Source of the DNA: Siphonodentalium dalli
Lineage: Eukaryota; Mollusca; Scaphopoda; Gadilida; Siphonodentaliidae
Direction: 5' to 3'
DNA length: 64,000 nt
NCBI GenBank assembly: GCA_032622095.1
Contig: CP136064.1
Coordinates: 220,612,205 to 220,676,204, forward strand
The position numbers were made by a program, and so were the translations under genes. The notes beneath the pieces are model-generated. The model was not told the origin of the DNA and searched no databases. It saw only the letters and a list, made by a program, of their open reading frames with translations. Below are positions 35,638-46,824 of this stretch, piece by piece (the first letter of the stretch is position 1; every line of letters begins with the position of its first letter).

Positions 35638-37510
35638 AAACATATCTGTAATCAATGAAACAGCATCTCTGGACACCCCTGTCCGTACACGATTTATATC
35701 GGGTCACATTAATATCAATTAGAAAATTGTAAAGTCGTTATCAAAAATATGTAATGTTTCGACCAAAACGTGTTTGGGTGAGGGGTAGCTAAAATCAAGT
35801 TCAAACTTTCTGTTAACTACTTTATCCGTATGCTTGCTAGATAACTACTGCACCGCATTGATTAAATATGTTGGCGTTATTACAATATACGTTTAAATGC
35901 AGCAGAAAATAAATGATTCGGCTCCAAATGGCAGGAAAATCCAAATTTACCAACACTTTTTCCTATAAAGTAGAGGTATGGTATAATGTGGCAATATTAA
36001 CACAAACAATCTTGGCAATAAGTTAGAACTTCGCCACATCGTTCGCCTGACCAAAATCGTTAATTTCTGGAAAAAGTGACTGGTGGGTATCTTTCATCGT
36101 CGATTTGACAATAGCCACCACCAATTCCGATATTTTTCACTATCAATTTCGTGAACAATATATGTTTCAACTTGTTCTACTGTGGGTAGGGGTACCCGAC
36201 CACTTTTGGCGTTTGGTCGCTGCGCTATTTAGTCTCAGTATATTATAATATTACTCGACATAAGCCAGGGGCCCGTGTATGTGCTTAGGGGTGACGCATA
36301 TTGGGAGGGGGCCAAGTTACAAGCCCTTGTGATTCATAGTTTGGGTTAATAAATATTTCAAAAATTATTATGAACATAAATAAAGTTAATGTATTTCATC
36401 AATTATAACAACATTATATGCATGCATGCGTGTATTCATGTTTCCGAGTTTGCTGAATAAAATAATTTGTCCGCAATTTTGAAAGTTATTTAGAGTTCAC
36501 GTGTTTTCACGAAAATAATAGTAAAAATAGGGAAAAACAACAGAACAGTTCTTATTCCAAAGTGTATAACTAAGAGAGGAAGAGAGAATGTATTCATTAA
36601 TATATGTTTTTGAAGCACATATGCCAAGTAACAATTAAATTGTGAACAATATACAAAGTTTGGTATATTTGGCATAAAAATAAAATGATTAAAGTTAGAA
36701 TTTGGTCTCGTTGCTATGGTAATTTTAATTGCATAGCAACTGTGGTTATGGACAACACATTTGACAACCTAATCAACGTGAGAGGAATGGGGAGGGAACC
36801 TTTAATGTGGACACAAAGTTTCTGGCGGTCTTTGCCCTTTCTCTCTAAAATGGTATAAAAAATGTGTTTTAGTCCAAGTTATGCAAATTTGGCATATCTA
36901 ATTTGAACTTGACCTTTGACCTTGACAGAGGTAACTAGAAAATTGCCAACAATGATTTTATTTATCCGGGTATCCCATAGCACATTATTAATATTGTTGG
37001 CGTATGGTACTAAAAATGTTTAGCAAAAATTGTTCTAGTCATCATTTATCTGACCTGCCTCCTGACTAGTCAGGAGGCAAGCACCCCCAAAATGTTTTTT
37101 GCTAAACATTTTTAGTACCATATGCCAACATATCCTTGGTGGTAGAGTTTGGTCCGCTAATTAAAAAAAACATTGTTGGCAATTTTCTAATCCCATGTTA
37201 GAGGTCAAATGTCAAGGTCATATGTATAGGCGCATTTCTGTCCTAGCCTGAATTTTTCAACATATAGCATGATATTTTTTTAAGTAAGAGCTATTGAGGA
37301 ATGATGTATTGTACCAATGACCAGTGAGGCATGGTAATCTGAATGCTGATGTGTCTATGTTCTTGTGTGGTTTCCTTAGCAACCGTTGCTATGAAATTGT
37401 TTTTCCATAGCAACCAGCCTCAAACGATCGTTTTTGATCCATGTTATGGCATCTAATACTGGAAATATGCGAATAGTTATACTTTGTGATCATCTTGAGT
37501 GTGCGTGCAT

Positions 37511-38624
37511 AACGTCGAGATATTGTGTCCACGGGCACGTGGGGTCACCCGGGCGGTCCCGGGCGGTCCCAATCTTCTTTTTGTTTATATACCATTTTAT
37601 CGGATTTTGAGGGGGTAATAACACCGACCGGAGTCGAGCGAGCGAGTACCATTTTGCAGGTTGACCTCGTGGGGTATGTCGCTACGTTATAACGTCGAGA
37701 TATAGTGTCCACGGGCCCATGTGGCCTCCCGGGCGGTCCCGGGCGGTCCCGATGTTCTTTTTGTTTATATACCATTTTATCGGATTTTGAGGGGTTAATA
37801 ACGCCGGCCGGTGTCGAGGGAGCGAGTACCATTTTGTAGGTTGACCTCGTGGGGTATGTCGCTACGTTGTAACGTCGAGATATAGTGTCCACTGGCCCAT
37901 GGGGCCTCCCGGGCGGTCCCGGGCGGTCCCAATGTTCTTTTAGTTTATATACCATTTTATCGGATTTTGAGGGGTTAATAACACCGGCCGGAGTCGAGCG
38001 AGCGAGTAACATTTTCTATGTTGACCTCGTGGGGTATGTCGCTACGTTATAACGTCGAGATATTGTGTCCACTGGCACGTGGGGCCACCGGGCGGTCCCG
38101 GGCGGTCACAATGTACTTTTTGTTTATATACCATTTTGTCGGATTTTGAGGGGTTAATAACACCGGCCGGGGTCGAGCGAGCGAGTAACATTTTCTAGGT
38201 TGACCTCGTGTGGTATGTCGCTATGTTATAACGTCGAGATATAGTGTCCACGGGCCCATGGGGCCGCCCGGGCGGTCCCGGGCGGTTCCAATGTTCTTTT
38301 GTTTATGCACTATTTTACCGGAATGTGAGGGGTTAATAACATCGGCCGTGGACGCGTCAACGAGTCAATACATGGAATTAACACTCAGGTGTATTGCACT
38401 ACCGAGAATCACCAAAATAATCTGTCTGAAAACACACGAAGACACCAGTAATCACCCATGCTATTTTAGCCAATATCGGCATTTGTGGGATTAATATGAC
38501 CGGCCGGAGACGAGCGAGCGAGTAAATTTTTCTATGTTGCCCTCAGGTGGCATGTCGCTACGTTATTCCGTCGAGATATTGTGTCCACGGGCCCGTGGGG
38601 CCACCCGGGCGGTCCCGGGCGGTA
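37511..38624. repeat. 180-bp satellite array inside element B
   Basis: Units start AACGTCGAGATAT.GTGTCCA at 37511, 37691, 37871, 38051 and 38230, with a partial one at 38568. They contain CCCGGGCGGTCCCGGGCGGT, ACCATTTTATCGGATTTTGA and GTCGAGCGAGCGAGTA. The fifth unit is longer by about 158 unrelated bases (about 38360-38490). Because 180 is a multiple of 3, a minus frame of 155 codons stays open (37545-38012) with a 60-residue repeat; I regard that as a by-product. Confidence 0.9.
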
Positions 38625-39963
38625 ATTAGTCACACCGCTATCTACTATTATACTGCACGGGGATTTGACGACTGTATAAGAAATTTAATTCGAACATGAA
38701 TCCTACGAGGTGTTTGTTTATATCGGTGTTTAACATGTTATTTAATATCGTTTAGTGAACTTTTTCATTTAGTTATACGTGACAAATATCGGAATATTAT
38801 ATTCTAAATGAATTGGGATGGTAATTATTAAATATTGCATCTTTTCTGATAGAACAGCTATTCCACCAAAATTTATGGTGATATCGATAGCATATCCCTG
38901 TCGAAAGGTCTATACTTAAATTAGGGATTGGGTGTCCCCTGAGACAGTGAACATTAGCCTTTTTCGTTTGCCACCTTCTTTTTGAAAAGTTCAATAGGAT
39001 TTCGCGAACAACCCCATCTATAAAAAAGTGTATTGCCTTATATAATACATTTTCCCACACCATGCATCAGCTAATATGGAAAGCATATAATTTCAGTTCG
39101 TGACGTGTTTAAGACTTCAAATGGGATAGTGGGGTCCTCAAAACAGAACATTCTCCTTTCGTATTTGCCAGCCACTTTTTGTAAAAATGCCCCAGGATTT
39201 CGGGGGAACAACCCACCCATACCAATTGTATGTTTCCCAATAGCATTACCTTTCATTCACACAGCCAGCTAATTTTAGAATATATAACTTCAGTTTATGG
39301 TGCGTCCGAAATATTAAATGGGTTAGAATGTCCTCCAATAACAGTGAGAATTCGCCTTTCTCGTTCACAAGCCGCATTTTGTGAAGTATCCCAGACATTC
39401 GGAGCATCCTTTCAGTTCGTAGTGTGTAGACTTCAAATGGGATAGGAGCCTCAAAACAAAGAAACTTCACATTTCGTATTTTCCAGCTGCCTTTTGTAAA
39501 GTGCCCTAGTTTTCTGGAACCACCCATACCAATTCTATATAATCCATGGCAACACTATCTTTCGTTCACTCATTTAATATTGGGAGCATATACCTTTCAG
39601 TTTGTGGTGTATTTTAGACTTTAAATGGGGTAGGCGGCCGTAAAAAAAACAAAGGAAATTCAACTTTCTTATTTGCCAGCCGCCCTTTTTAAACTGCCCT
39701 ATATGATATTATTACATTTTATACTTGACAAATATAATCTGAAAAATGACACGAGTTAATCAAAAGGGATGGGAGCGCAAGTTATTCAACTTAGAGTATT
39801 GCTCCTCTCCCTTAACAATATTGAAACGCATAATAATATTTATATATTGTATTATGTTTGGTCTCAAAGTTTGCTTAGTTGGAATGTAGTACCTAAAAAG
39901 GGGATCGAGATCCAGGGTGAGGTCTGGAGTTGTGAGTGGACATATATCACCGAGGGGATGTAG

Positions 39964-40836
39964 TAGAGCCCGAAGCCGCCATCGTACGCCGCCGCCGCCA
40001 GCCATATTGGCCACAAGCCGCCGCCAGCCATATTATTTCTAACGCCAGCCACATTTAAAAATCTCCGCCGCCGGAATTGTAAAATGGCTGAGCCGTGTGC
40101 ATTGTCTTATATGCGTCAAGCACAACTGTACTGTGAATCGCAAAGAACTAAACCGCATTGCCTAATATTGGCATACTCGCATGGACCCGGCATGGTTGTT
40201 ATATTATCAGAACACCTGGCCCCTTAATGTGGAATAGACTATCCCAATGCATGCTTTCATATAACTGAATGGGCGCATCCATTCGGTATTGAAAGGGTTA
40301 AAATATAAATTGTTTATATCGACAACACCCAGTCTCAGACATCACTGGCATTTGTCAATATATACACATAAGAATAGAAAATAGTTTGAAATATTATATA
40401 TCATTACTATCGGGTTCATCATTCAATGATGCATGCATATGTCGCAAGATGGTAGTGATGATAGCAGTCTGAAGTCGACAGAAGTCCCAATGTAACTATA
40501 CTTATACCGATTAGATGGGAAACTACATAGTATATCCATGCCAGTCCTTCGTGAATTTTCGCCATAATGGAAAAGCCCAACATCAAAAGATTACGTGTGG
40601 TCTGGAATTATACGGGTTCACCACAAACGCTAAAAAAAAACGGCGTCTATAACTGGTAACAGGGGATTAAGAACATTTCGGAAACGAAAATACGCTGAAT
40701 GATAACATCTCAGCCGGCTGATCCGCCATATTTCGTCAGCCACGAACGTCGTGACTGAGCCGGCTTAGCTAGCTAACCAGCCACGAAAATCGGTTGAGCC
40801 AGCCATGAAAACTATTTGTCGTGGCTTCGGGGTCTA
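39964..40836. mobile_element. Non-autonomous hAT-type element with 8-bp target duplication
   Basis: The left end is TAGAGCCCGAAGCC; the reverse complement of the right end is TAGACCCCGAAGCC. Both flanks carry GGATGTAG (39956-39963 and 40837-40844). The uninterrupted site in element A (about 32846-32853) has a single GGATGTAG, confirming the 873-bp insertion and the 8-bp duplication typical of hAT. Subterminal GCCAGCCA.. and CCGCC repeats are present at both ends. No transposase coding. Confidence 0.9.
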
Positions 40837-41169
40837 GGATGTAGGTCCTATGGCGAGATGAGCCGAGACTTTTGATAACGATATGGGCGAATACATAGGC
40901 GAAGATATAGGCTTATTGGGATTTTGAAAGTTTTACGTCAATGAGATCTACCTGCGTGCTGCTAAACAATTTATCATTTAGAGTATTGAATACGTTGCTT
41001 TGACCGACGAGGATATCTTCAACCCTATCAACAAAACATTCTATTTAGCCATTTCTTCAAATAATTGGCACTGGAAGAAAAATTGCAAAGCGTCGTCAAT
41101 ATAAAACCCGCATTGACAGTGAAAATATAGTTTCCAAGTTTATCAAAATTTAACATAACTATTGTGACC

Positions 41170-41174
<5 letters not shown>

Positions 41175-41222
<48 letters not shown>
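41175..41222. repeat. (AT)n microsatellite expanded in element B
   Basis: About 48 bases of TATA repeat stand where element A (33180-33188) has only ACTATATAAATG, showing expansion after the two copies diverged. Confidence 0.9.
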
Positions 41223-41225
<3 letters not shown>

Positions 41226-44059
41226 GAAGAATCGTATGCACAGCGGGTTATATGAAATATGTTGAGCGCATGTGCACTGCCTCTCAACAATGTCACAATA
41301 ATAATGTTTTAACAGCAGCTTGGTTGTCTGATAAACAAATCCAAATACAAGTTCGCAACCAGTATACACATACGGAAGAAGTAGAGACAATTGTATAAAT
41401 GTTGGCCAAGTATCAACCATGTGTCTATTGAACAGCCTCTATAAGATATCTCCACACAACTTTAAAAGATAACATCAATTTCCTCAGTAGTTCTGAACAT
41501 GAATAGATATAATTTAAACATTATTACATGAAGCACAATTCCGTGGAGTTGGTATGTAGATGGTATTTAAGAACGCACAATTTCTAAATTTGGTCCAATG
41601 ATTTTTCACAGAGCTTTGCTGATTGTTCAACTTATACAATAATTCGCAGTTAACAAGTATCAACAATGTGTCTACTGAACAGCCTCCATCAGATATCTGA
41701 ACACCACTTTGAAAAATAACGCCCATTTGCTCAGTAGTTCTGAGCTTCTCGTAAATATGTTCAAGTATGAACACAGCCAGGAGGTCGATGACTTACACAT
41801 ACTCGAGCCAAAACATCCGCTATTAAGAAGTCTGAACAAGGAAGTTCATAATATTGAAGCAAAATAATTGTTGCTTGATTTCTTGAAGCGACATTCAAAT
41901 TGACGTACGTGATACTTGTGAAAATGGGAGAGTCACTCGTTTCTATTCCCAAACGATTTCGTTAAACAACTGTGATTCAGACTCAAAGCACTCTTGTGTC
42001 AAAGTGCTCCAAACCTAATCATCACGCCGGTGGTTGCACTTTCTTTGAATCATAGCACATATTTCCTATACAATGGAGATAATAGCTCGGTAGCGAGCTA
42101 AATTTTGTGCCCCTCTCCTCATCCCTGACGGGGACGACGCCACAATGCAACATATGTATCCCTAAACCACAGCATGATACTCTTACCTATACCACGGAGA
42201 TGACCAAATATAAGTTTGGTAGAAACCGCCAACAATAAAAGTGTGCATTAACTCTGAGGCAATTTTTACCACCGTCCCTGATTCGAGCGGTGCGCCATTT
42301 ATGTATCTGTAAACGAAGTATTACAATTCTATGTACTAGAGACCTTTCTCAAAATCACGAATACGATTACGGATGGAAATATCACACCAGTATACGGCCA
42401 AAATTAGATTTTTACGCACGGGGGTTCTTATGTGAGACGTAATATACCCCACTCAGTTAATTATGTGCAGATGTGTCAATAATTAGCTTAGGAACGCTCT
42501 AACATTCTCCGTTCTTACAGAATTACCTGTTATCAATAAAATATATCAATATAAAAAATATAAAAATATAAAAAACATATCTGTAATCAATGAAATAGCA
42601 TCTCTGGACACCCCTGTCCGTACACGATTTATATCGGGTCACATTAAGATCAATTAGAAAATTGTAAAGTCGTTATCAAAAATATGTAATTTTTCGACCA
42701 AAACGTGTTTGGGGGAGGGGTAGCTAAAATCAAGTATCTCGCAAACTGTTCAAACTTTCTGTTAACTACTTTATCCATATGCTTGCTAGATAACTACTGC
42801 GCCGCATTAATTAAATATGTTGGCGTTATTACAATATACGTTTAAATGCAGCAGAAAATAAATGATTCGGCTCCAAATTGCAGGAAAATCCAAATTTACC
42901 AACACTTTTTCCTATAAAGTAGAGGTATGGTATGATGTGGCAATATTAACACAAACAATCTTGGCAAACAAGTTAGAACTTCGCCACATCGTTCGCCTGA
43001 CCAAAATCGTTAATTTCTGGAAAAAGTGACTGGTGGGTATCTTTCATCGTCGATTTGACAATAGCCACCACCAATTCCGATATTTTTCACTATCAATTTC
43101 GTGAACAATATATGTTTCAACTTGTTCTACTGTGGGTAGGGGTACCCGACCAATTTTGGCGTTTGGTCGCTGCGCTATTTAGTCTCAGTATATTATAATA
43201 TTACTCGACATAAGCCAGGGACCCGTGTATGTGCTTAGGGGTGACGCATATTGGGAGGGGGCCAAGTTACAAGCCCTTGTGGTTCATAGTTTGGGTTAAT
43301 AAATATTTCAAAATTATTTTATGAATATAAATAAAGTTAATGTATTTCATCAATTATAACAGCATTATATGCATGCATGCGTGTATTCATGTTTCCGGGT
43401 TTGCTGAATAAAATAATTTGTCCGCAATTTTGAAAGTTATTTAGAGTTCACGTGTTTTCACGAAAATAATAGTAAAAATAGGGAAAAACAACAGAACAGT
43501 TCTTATTCCAAAGTGTATAACTAAGTGAGGAAGAGAGAATGTATTCATTAATATATGTTTTTGAAGCACATATGCCAAGTAACAATTAAATTGTGAACAA
43601 TATACAAAGTTTGGTATATTTGGCATAAAAATAAAATGATTAAAGTTAGAATTTGGTCTCGTTGCTATGGTAATTTTAATTGCATAGCAACTGTGGTTAT
43701 GGACAACACATTTGACAACCTAATCAACGTGAGAGGAATGGGGAGGGAACCTTTAATGTGGACACAAAGTTTCTGGCGGTCTTTGCCCTTTCTCTCTAAA
43801 ATGGTATAAAAAATGTGTTTTAGTCCAAGTTATGCAAATTTGGCATATCTAATTTGAACTTGACCTTTGACCTTGACAGAGGTAACTAGAAAATTGCCAA
43901 CAATGATTTTATTTATCGGGGTATCCCATAGCACATTATTAATATTGTTGGCGTAAGGTACTAAAAATGTTTAGCAAAAATTGTTCTAGCCATCATTTAT
44001 CTGACCTGCCTCCTGACTAGTGATAGCATTATATTATCTTTTGTATATATTAGTTGGTA

Positions 44060-44356
44060 CGGTGGCTGGTTTAGGACATGGTAAAAAAAAAAGCTCTTAC
44101 GTTCGAAGGTGCGAGCCCTTACGTTCGAACGCCGAACGCAAGAGCTCTTAGATCCTCTTACGTTCGAACGTGCGAGCTCTTACGTTCGAACGTGCGAGCT
44201 CTTACGTTCTAACGAAGCATGTATCACGTGCTTTTGAACAAAGCAAGTATTGCAAGGGCTCGCACGTTCGAACGTAAGAGCTCGCACGTTCGAACGTAAG
44301 AGCTCACACGTTCGAACGTAAGAGCTTTTTTTTACCATGTCCTAAACCAGCCACCG
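44060..44356. mobile_element. Fold-back element with TTCGAA repeats, TA-flanked
   Basis: The TIRs CGGTGGCTGGTTTAGGACAT then GGTAAAAAAA are perfect inverted copies at the two ends (44060 onward and up to 44356), each next to TA. The arms contain repeats of about 21-23 bp with ACGTTCGAACGT and GAGCTCTTAC, in one orientation on the left and the complementary one on the right. The whole 297 bp could fold into one hairpin around about 44210-44260. Probably a TA-targeting MITE; no coding. Confidence 0.8.
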
Positions 44357-44439
44357 TAAGTTACTAAGTTGGGGCTACTCACGATAGCATAACTTTCTGT
44401 ATTAGTCGGGGAGACTTTGATTTTTTTCAATTTTCGAGT

Positions 44440-44830
44440 ATACAGCATATGAGGGAAGCAAGCCCTCAGTGACACCACATTCAAGCTATATGACCATGGA
44501 CATACTATAGATGCTGATTTATTAAAAAACACTAGAGCTCGAGGACTGAGACACCAGAGCTCCAGGAATGAGACACCAATTTTTGGGACAGGGATGGTGA
44601 TAATATGAAAATATGTTTTTTTCCCTGATTTAAGTCAATAAGTAAGCCATATGAGGTAAGCAAGCCCTCTTGTAGTGACACCACATGCATGCTATAATAT
44701 ATAGTAATGGCCCAAATCTGTGCAAAAATACCTTAAAAACATCATATAAAATATTACTAGAGTTCCGAGAAGGATCGAGACATCAATTCTTGGGATATAG
44801 GGATGCTGATAATATGTAATTAGGGATTAT
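44440..44830. repeat. Degenerate tandem duplication, about 210 bp
   Basis: CATATGAGG.AAGCAAGCCCTC...GTGACACCACAT occurs at about 44447 and 44648. GAGACACCAATTTTTGGGA and a GAGACATCAATTCTTGGGA-like phrase lie at about 44568 and 44778. Non-coding. Confidence 0.65.
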
Positions 44831-44942
44831 CATTGTTGAACACATACTCACAGTTGACTGTTGAGTACTCAGGCTAATTAATACAGGTTAAAATTAGCCC
44901 AAATGCTCCTCAGTCTTGTGTTACTAGGTGATACACCAGGTT

Positions 44943-45145
44943 ATGCCAATAGTTTATGGGTAGGTTAGATAGTAGTTACAGTTGCGCTTAAGCGCACTTA
45001 TAAGCGCAATGAATTGCGCTTAAGTGCAATTCATTACGCTTAAAGCGTAAATGCCCTATTTGTGCTTAAGCACAATGTGTGGTATTTGCGCTTAAGCGCA
45101 ATTCATTATTAAATGTGAATTTGGCCTCCCATAAACGATTGGCAT
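44943..45145. mobile_element. Small fold-back element with GCGCTTAAGCGC repeats
   Basis: The ends ATGCCAATAGTTTATGGG and CCCATAAACGATTGGCAT are inverted with one difference. The interior is dominated by the palindromic motif TTGCGCTTAAGCGCAA and variants (four to five times). No open frame and no definite target duplication. Confidence 0.75.
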
Positions 45146-45152
45146 GAACGCG

Positions 45153-45539
45153 TTAGTTTTGAAGCCCACAGTGTAGAGGCAGCGGTGAAAAGTTGAAAAT
45201 TTCACCATCCACTGTCCAGGAAAGAGCCTTCCGTAACACCAAATCCCTCTGATCCAATACACGGATGACTCTCAAATCAGAACCAAGAACAGGGTCGATG
45301 TATTCCACCGTGGACAAATGGTGAATTTTATTGGGATTTGGGAGTGAACACGGGAGGATGTGGAAGGGGCAGAACCCCTCCCCTACAACCCACTTATGAA
45401 TGATATTTGGTGTTATGATAGGAAAATGATAATCACTCAGTCTGAATCGCTTGGCGGCGGCGTAGTCCCGAAGGACGACCACACAACTCACAAGCGATCC
45501 AGAACCAATCAGCGGGAACAGCAACAAGCGACAATGCAA
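45153..45539 (-). CDS. Unrecognised open frame, 128 codons
   Basis: It runs from Met at 45539 to a stop at 45153, and the complement is also partly open. It contains LRDYAAAKRFRLSDYHF and VLGSDLRVIRVLDQRD. I recognise no domain. It is not repeat-derived within this window and has less simple composition than its neighbours. It could be an exon fragment, part of an unknown mobile element, or chance. Placed between a fold-back element and the Polinton remains. Confidence 0.2.
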   Translation of the reverse strand: MHCRLLLFPLIGSGSLVSCVVVLRDYAAAKRFRLSDYHFPIITPNIIHKWVVGEGFCPFHILPCSLPNPNKIHHLSTVEYIDPVLGSDLRVIRVLDQRDLVLRKALSWTVDGEIFNFSPLPLHCGLQN

Positions 45540-45916
45540 GAACTGTGACTTGTCCGCTCAACCGACGGCTGGCGAATGAATAAGATATGGCGAATTCTGA
45601 GAGGCTTGGTTTATATGTGAAACGATCAGACCTCTGAGAAACCACTTCTTTGTATTTTGAGATTTTCTTTCTTTTTCTAAATCATTTGTGTTTCTTTTTG
45701 TTGAATTAAGTTCTTCATCGACATTGCCGAAGATGATCATCAAAACAGATACTGTTTTTAAGAATAAAACTTTTATTTTTGAATTAAGAATGAACATATT
45801 TACAACTAATGATGATAACATAATTTTACAATCTACATTTGGTAATTCTGTAAACATATTTACAAACAACTAATGGGTAATGCAATGAAGATATTTACAT
45901 TTTGTAATACATTTCA

Positions 45917-46560
45917 TCAATAATTAAGTTCACAATATGCTTTACAAGTTTGTAAAGTACATGTTTTGGTTAATGTTTCTACTTCTTTTCGTAAGGGCTC
46001 ATAGTTTGTTTGGAACCAATCGAGTACTTTTCTGTCATTTTTTAAATAGTCGTCATAAAAATTTATTTCAACTGTTACATTTATAGCGTAAACCCTTTTC
46101 AAGAAATGTAGAGCAAATATGCAATAGATACCACACACGGTTGTTTAGTGGTGTTGAAGATGTCCAACGTTAATTTTACATTCGATAGCATTTCTTTGAA
46201 TGAATGATTTGATATATTCATCAATAACTGGTAATCGAAACGAATCGAAATATGTTGCAATGTTTCCATTGAAGAAAATTATAACCCCGGTTTTTCTGAT
46301 GTATGCGTATTTACTACGTATGCTTTTACATGGTGAGGTTTCTCGTGTGGTAACTGATCTTTTGCACTGAGTAGAGGTAAGACGATTTGTCTAGTATATG
46401 CTGAAGTTCGCTTGTGTTCATCTTTGTAGTATTTGTTCACCGTTTCATACCACAAGTCAATAAACGCTGAATTAAATTGGTTGCAGTTTGCACAGACAGT
46501 TTCCTTTATATCTTTCCAAAGTCTGAATGCTTCAAATTTCTCTTGCAGTAAACGATTCTA
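45917..46560 (-). pseudogene. Adenain-like cysteine protease (Polinton PRO), inactivated
   Basis: In Polintons this protease matures the capsid. The upstream part has KDQLPHEKPHHVKAYVVNTH then SEKPG (to about 46290). The next part has IFFNGNIATYFDSFRLPVID, where the family Asp precedes the SF/Y-LP motif. The end part has TTVCGIYCIFALHFL with the nucleophile Cys in a CG.YC box. Where the family has a Gly-x-His-Trp segment with the catalytic His, there is a small deletion with a frameshift, so the His is missing. A TAA (about 46145) interrupts just before the Cys box. The C-terminal piece is open to a stop at 45917. Confidence 0.65.
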
Positions 46561-46824
46561 TTTCTGGATACCAATGAACAAATATCCGTCCATTGTGTTG
46601 ATGGTGTCCAAAGACAAAGTAAATGTCGAGTCTCACTTGGGTGATCTATTTTACATCCCTCAAGTTGAGTTTTACTTCTTTTGAAATCTGATTCTGTATT
46701 TCATCAACGAAACACATCTGGAAAGTTTTCCGAACTTTGTCAAGGGTAGGAAGACCATGGGATGAAATTGAGTCCTTCAACTTGCAATCTCAATTTTTCT
46801 TCCCAATGCAATCCGTCCATGTTT
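46561..46824 (-). other. Broken coding remains between capsid and protease
   Basis: Short minus frames such as MDGLHWEEKLRLQVEGL and LDKVRKTFQMCFVDEIQNQI follow each other with frameshifts and stops. I cannot assign them. They may be the protease N-terminus, another virion gene, or inserted sequence. Confidence 0.4.

Larger units (their letters stand above)
27640..37066. mobile_element. Large TIR element A (9427 bp)
   Basis: The left end after TA is GTCAGGAGGCAAGCACCCCC. The right end is ACCTGCCTCCTGAC before TA. Further inside, TTTGCTAAACATTTTTAGTA with CCATATGCCAACA at the left (about 27670) is inverted at the right (TGTTGGCGTATGG, then TACTAAAAATGTTTAGCAAA at about 37000). The TIR is therefore roughly 65-75 bp with a size difference. 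The 5' 440 bases and two 3' blocks recur in element B. No transposase is recognised. TA flanks suggest a Tc1/mariner-like or other TA-targeting mechanism (inference). Confidence 0.7.
37069..44017. mobile_element. Large TIR element B (6949 bp), tandem to element A
   Basis: It begins GTCAGGAGGCAAGCACCCCC directly after the TA that ends element A and ends ACCTGCCTCCTGAC before TA at 44018-44019. 37069-37510 matches A 27640-28080. 38640-42535 matches A 31530-34495, and 42573-44017 matches A 35638-37066, with only scattered differences by eye. It lacks A 28081-31529 and instead carries a 180-bp satellite. It also has an hAT insertion and an expanded AT run. No transposase recognised. Confidence 0.7.

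Noticed and set aside
37545-38012. 155-codon minus frame with a 60-residue repeat, proline/glycine-rich (PGPPGRPHGP)
   Set aside because: It is the direct product of the 180-bp satellite (60 codons per unit). There is no start context or unique sequence, so not a collagen-like gene.
31687-39063. Identical 88-codon frames in elements A and B as a conserved gene
   Set aside because: The identity reflects recent duplication of the whole block. The frames follow the 190-210-bp degenerate repeats and have no domain.
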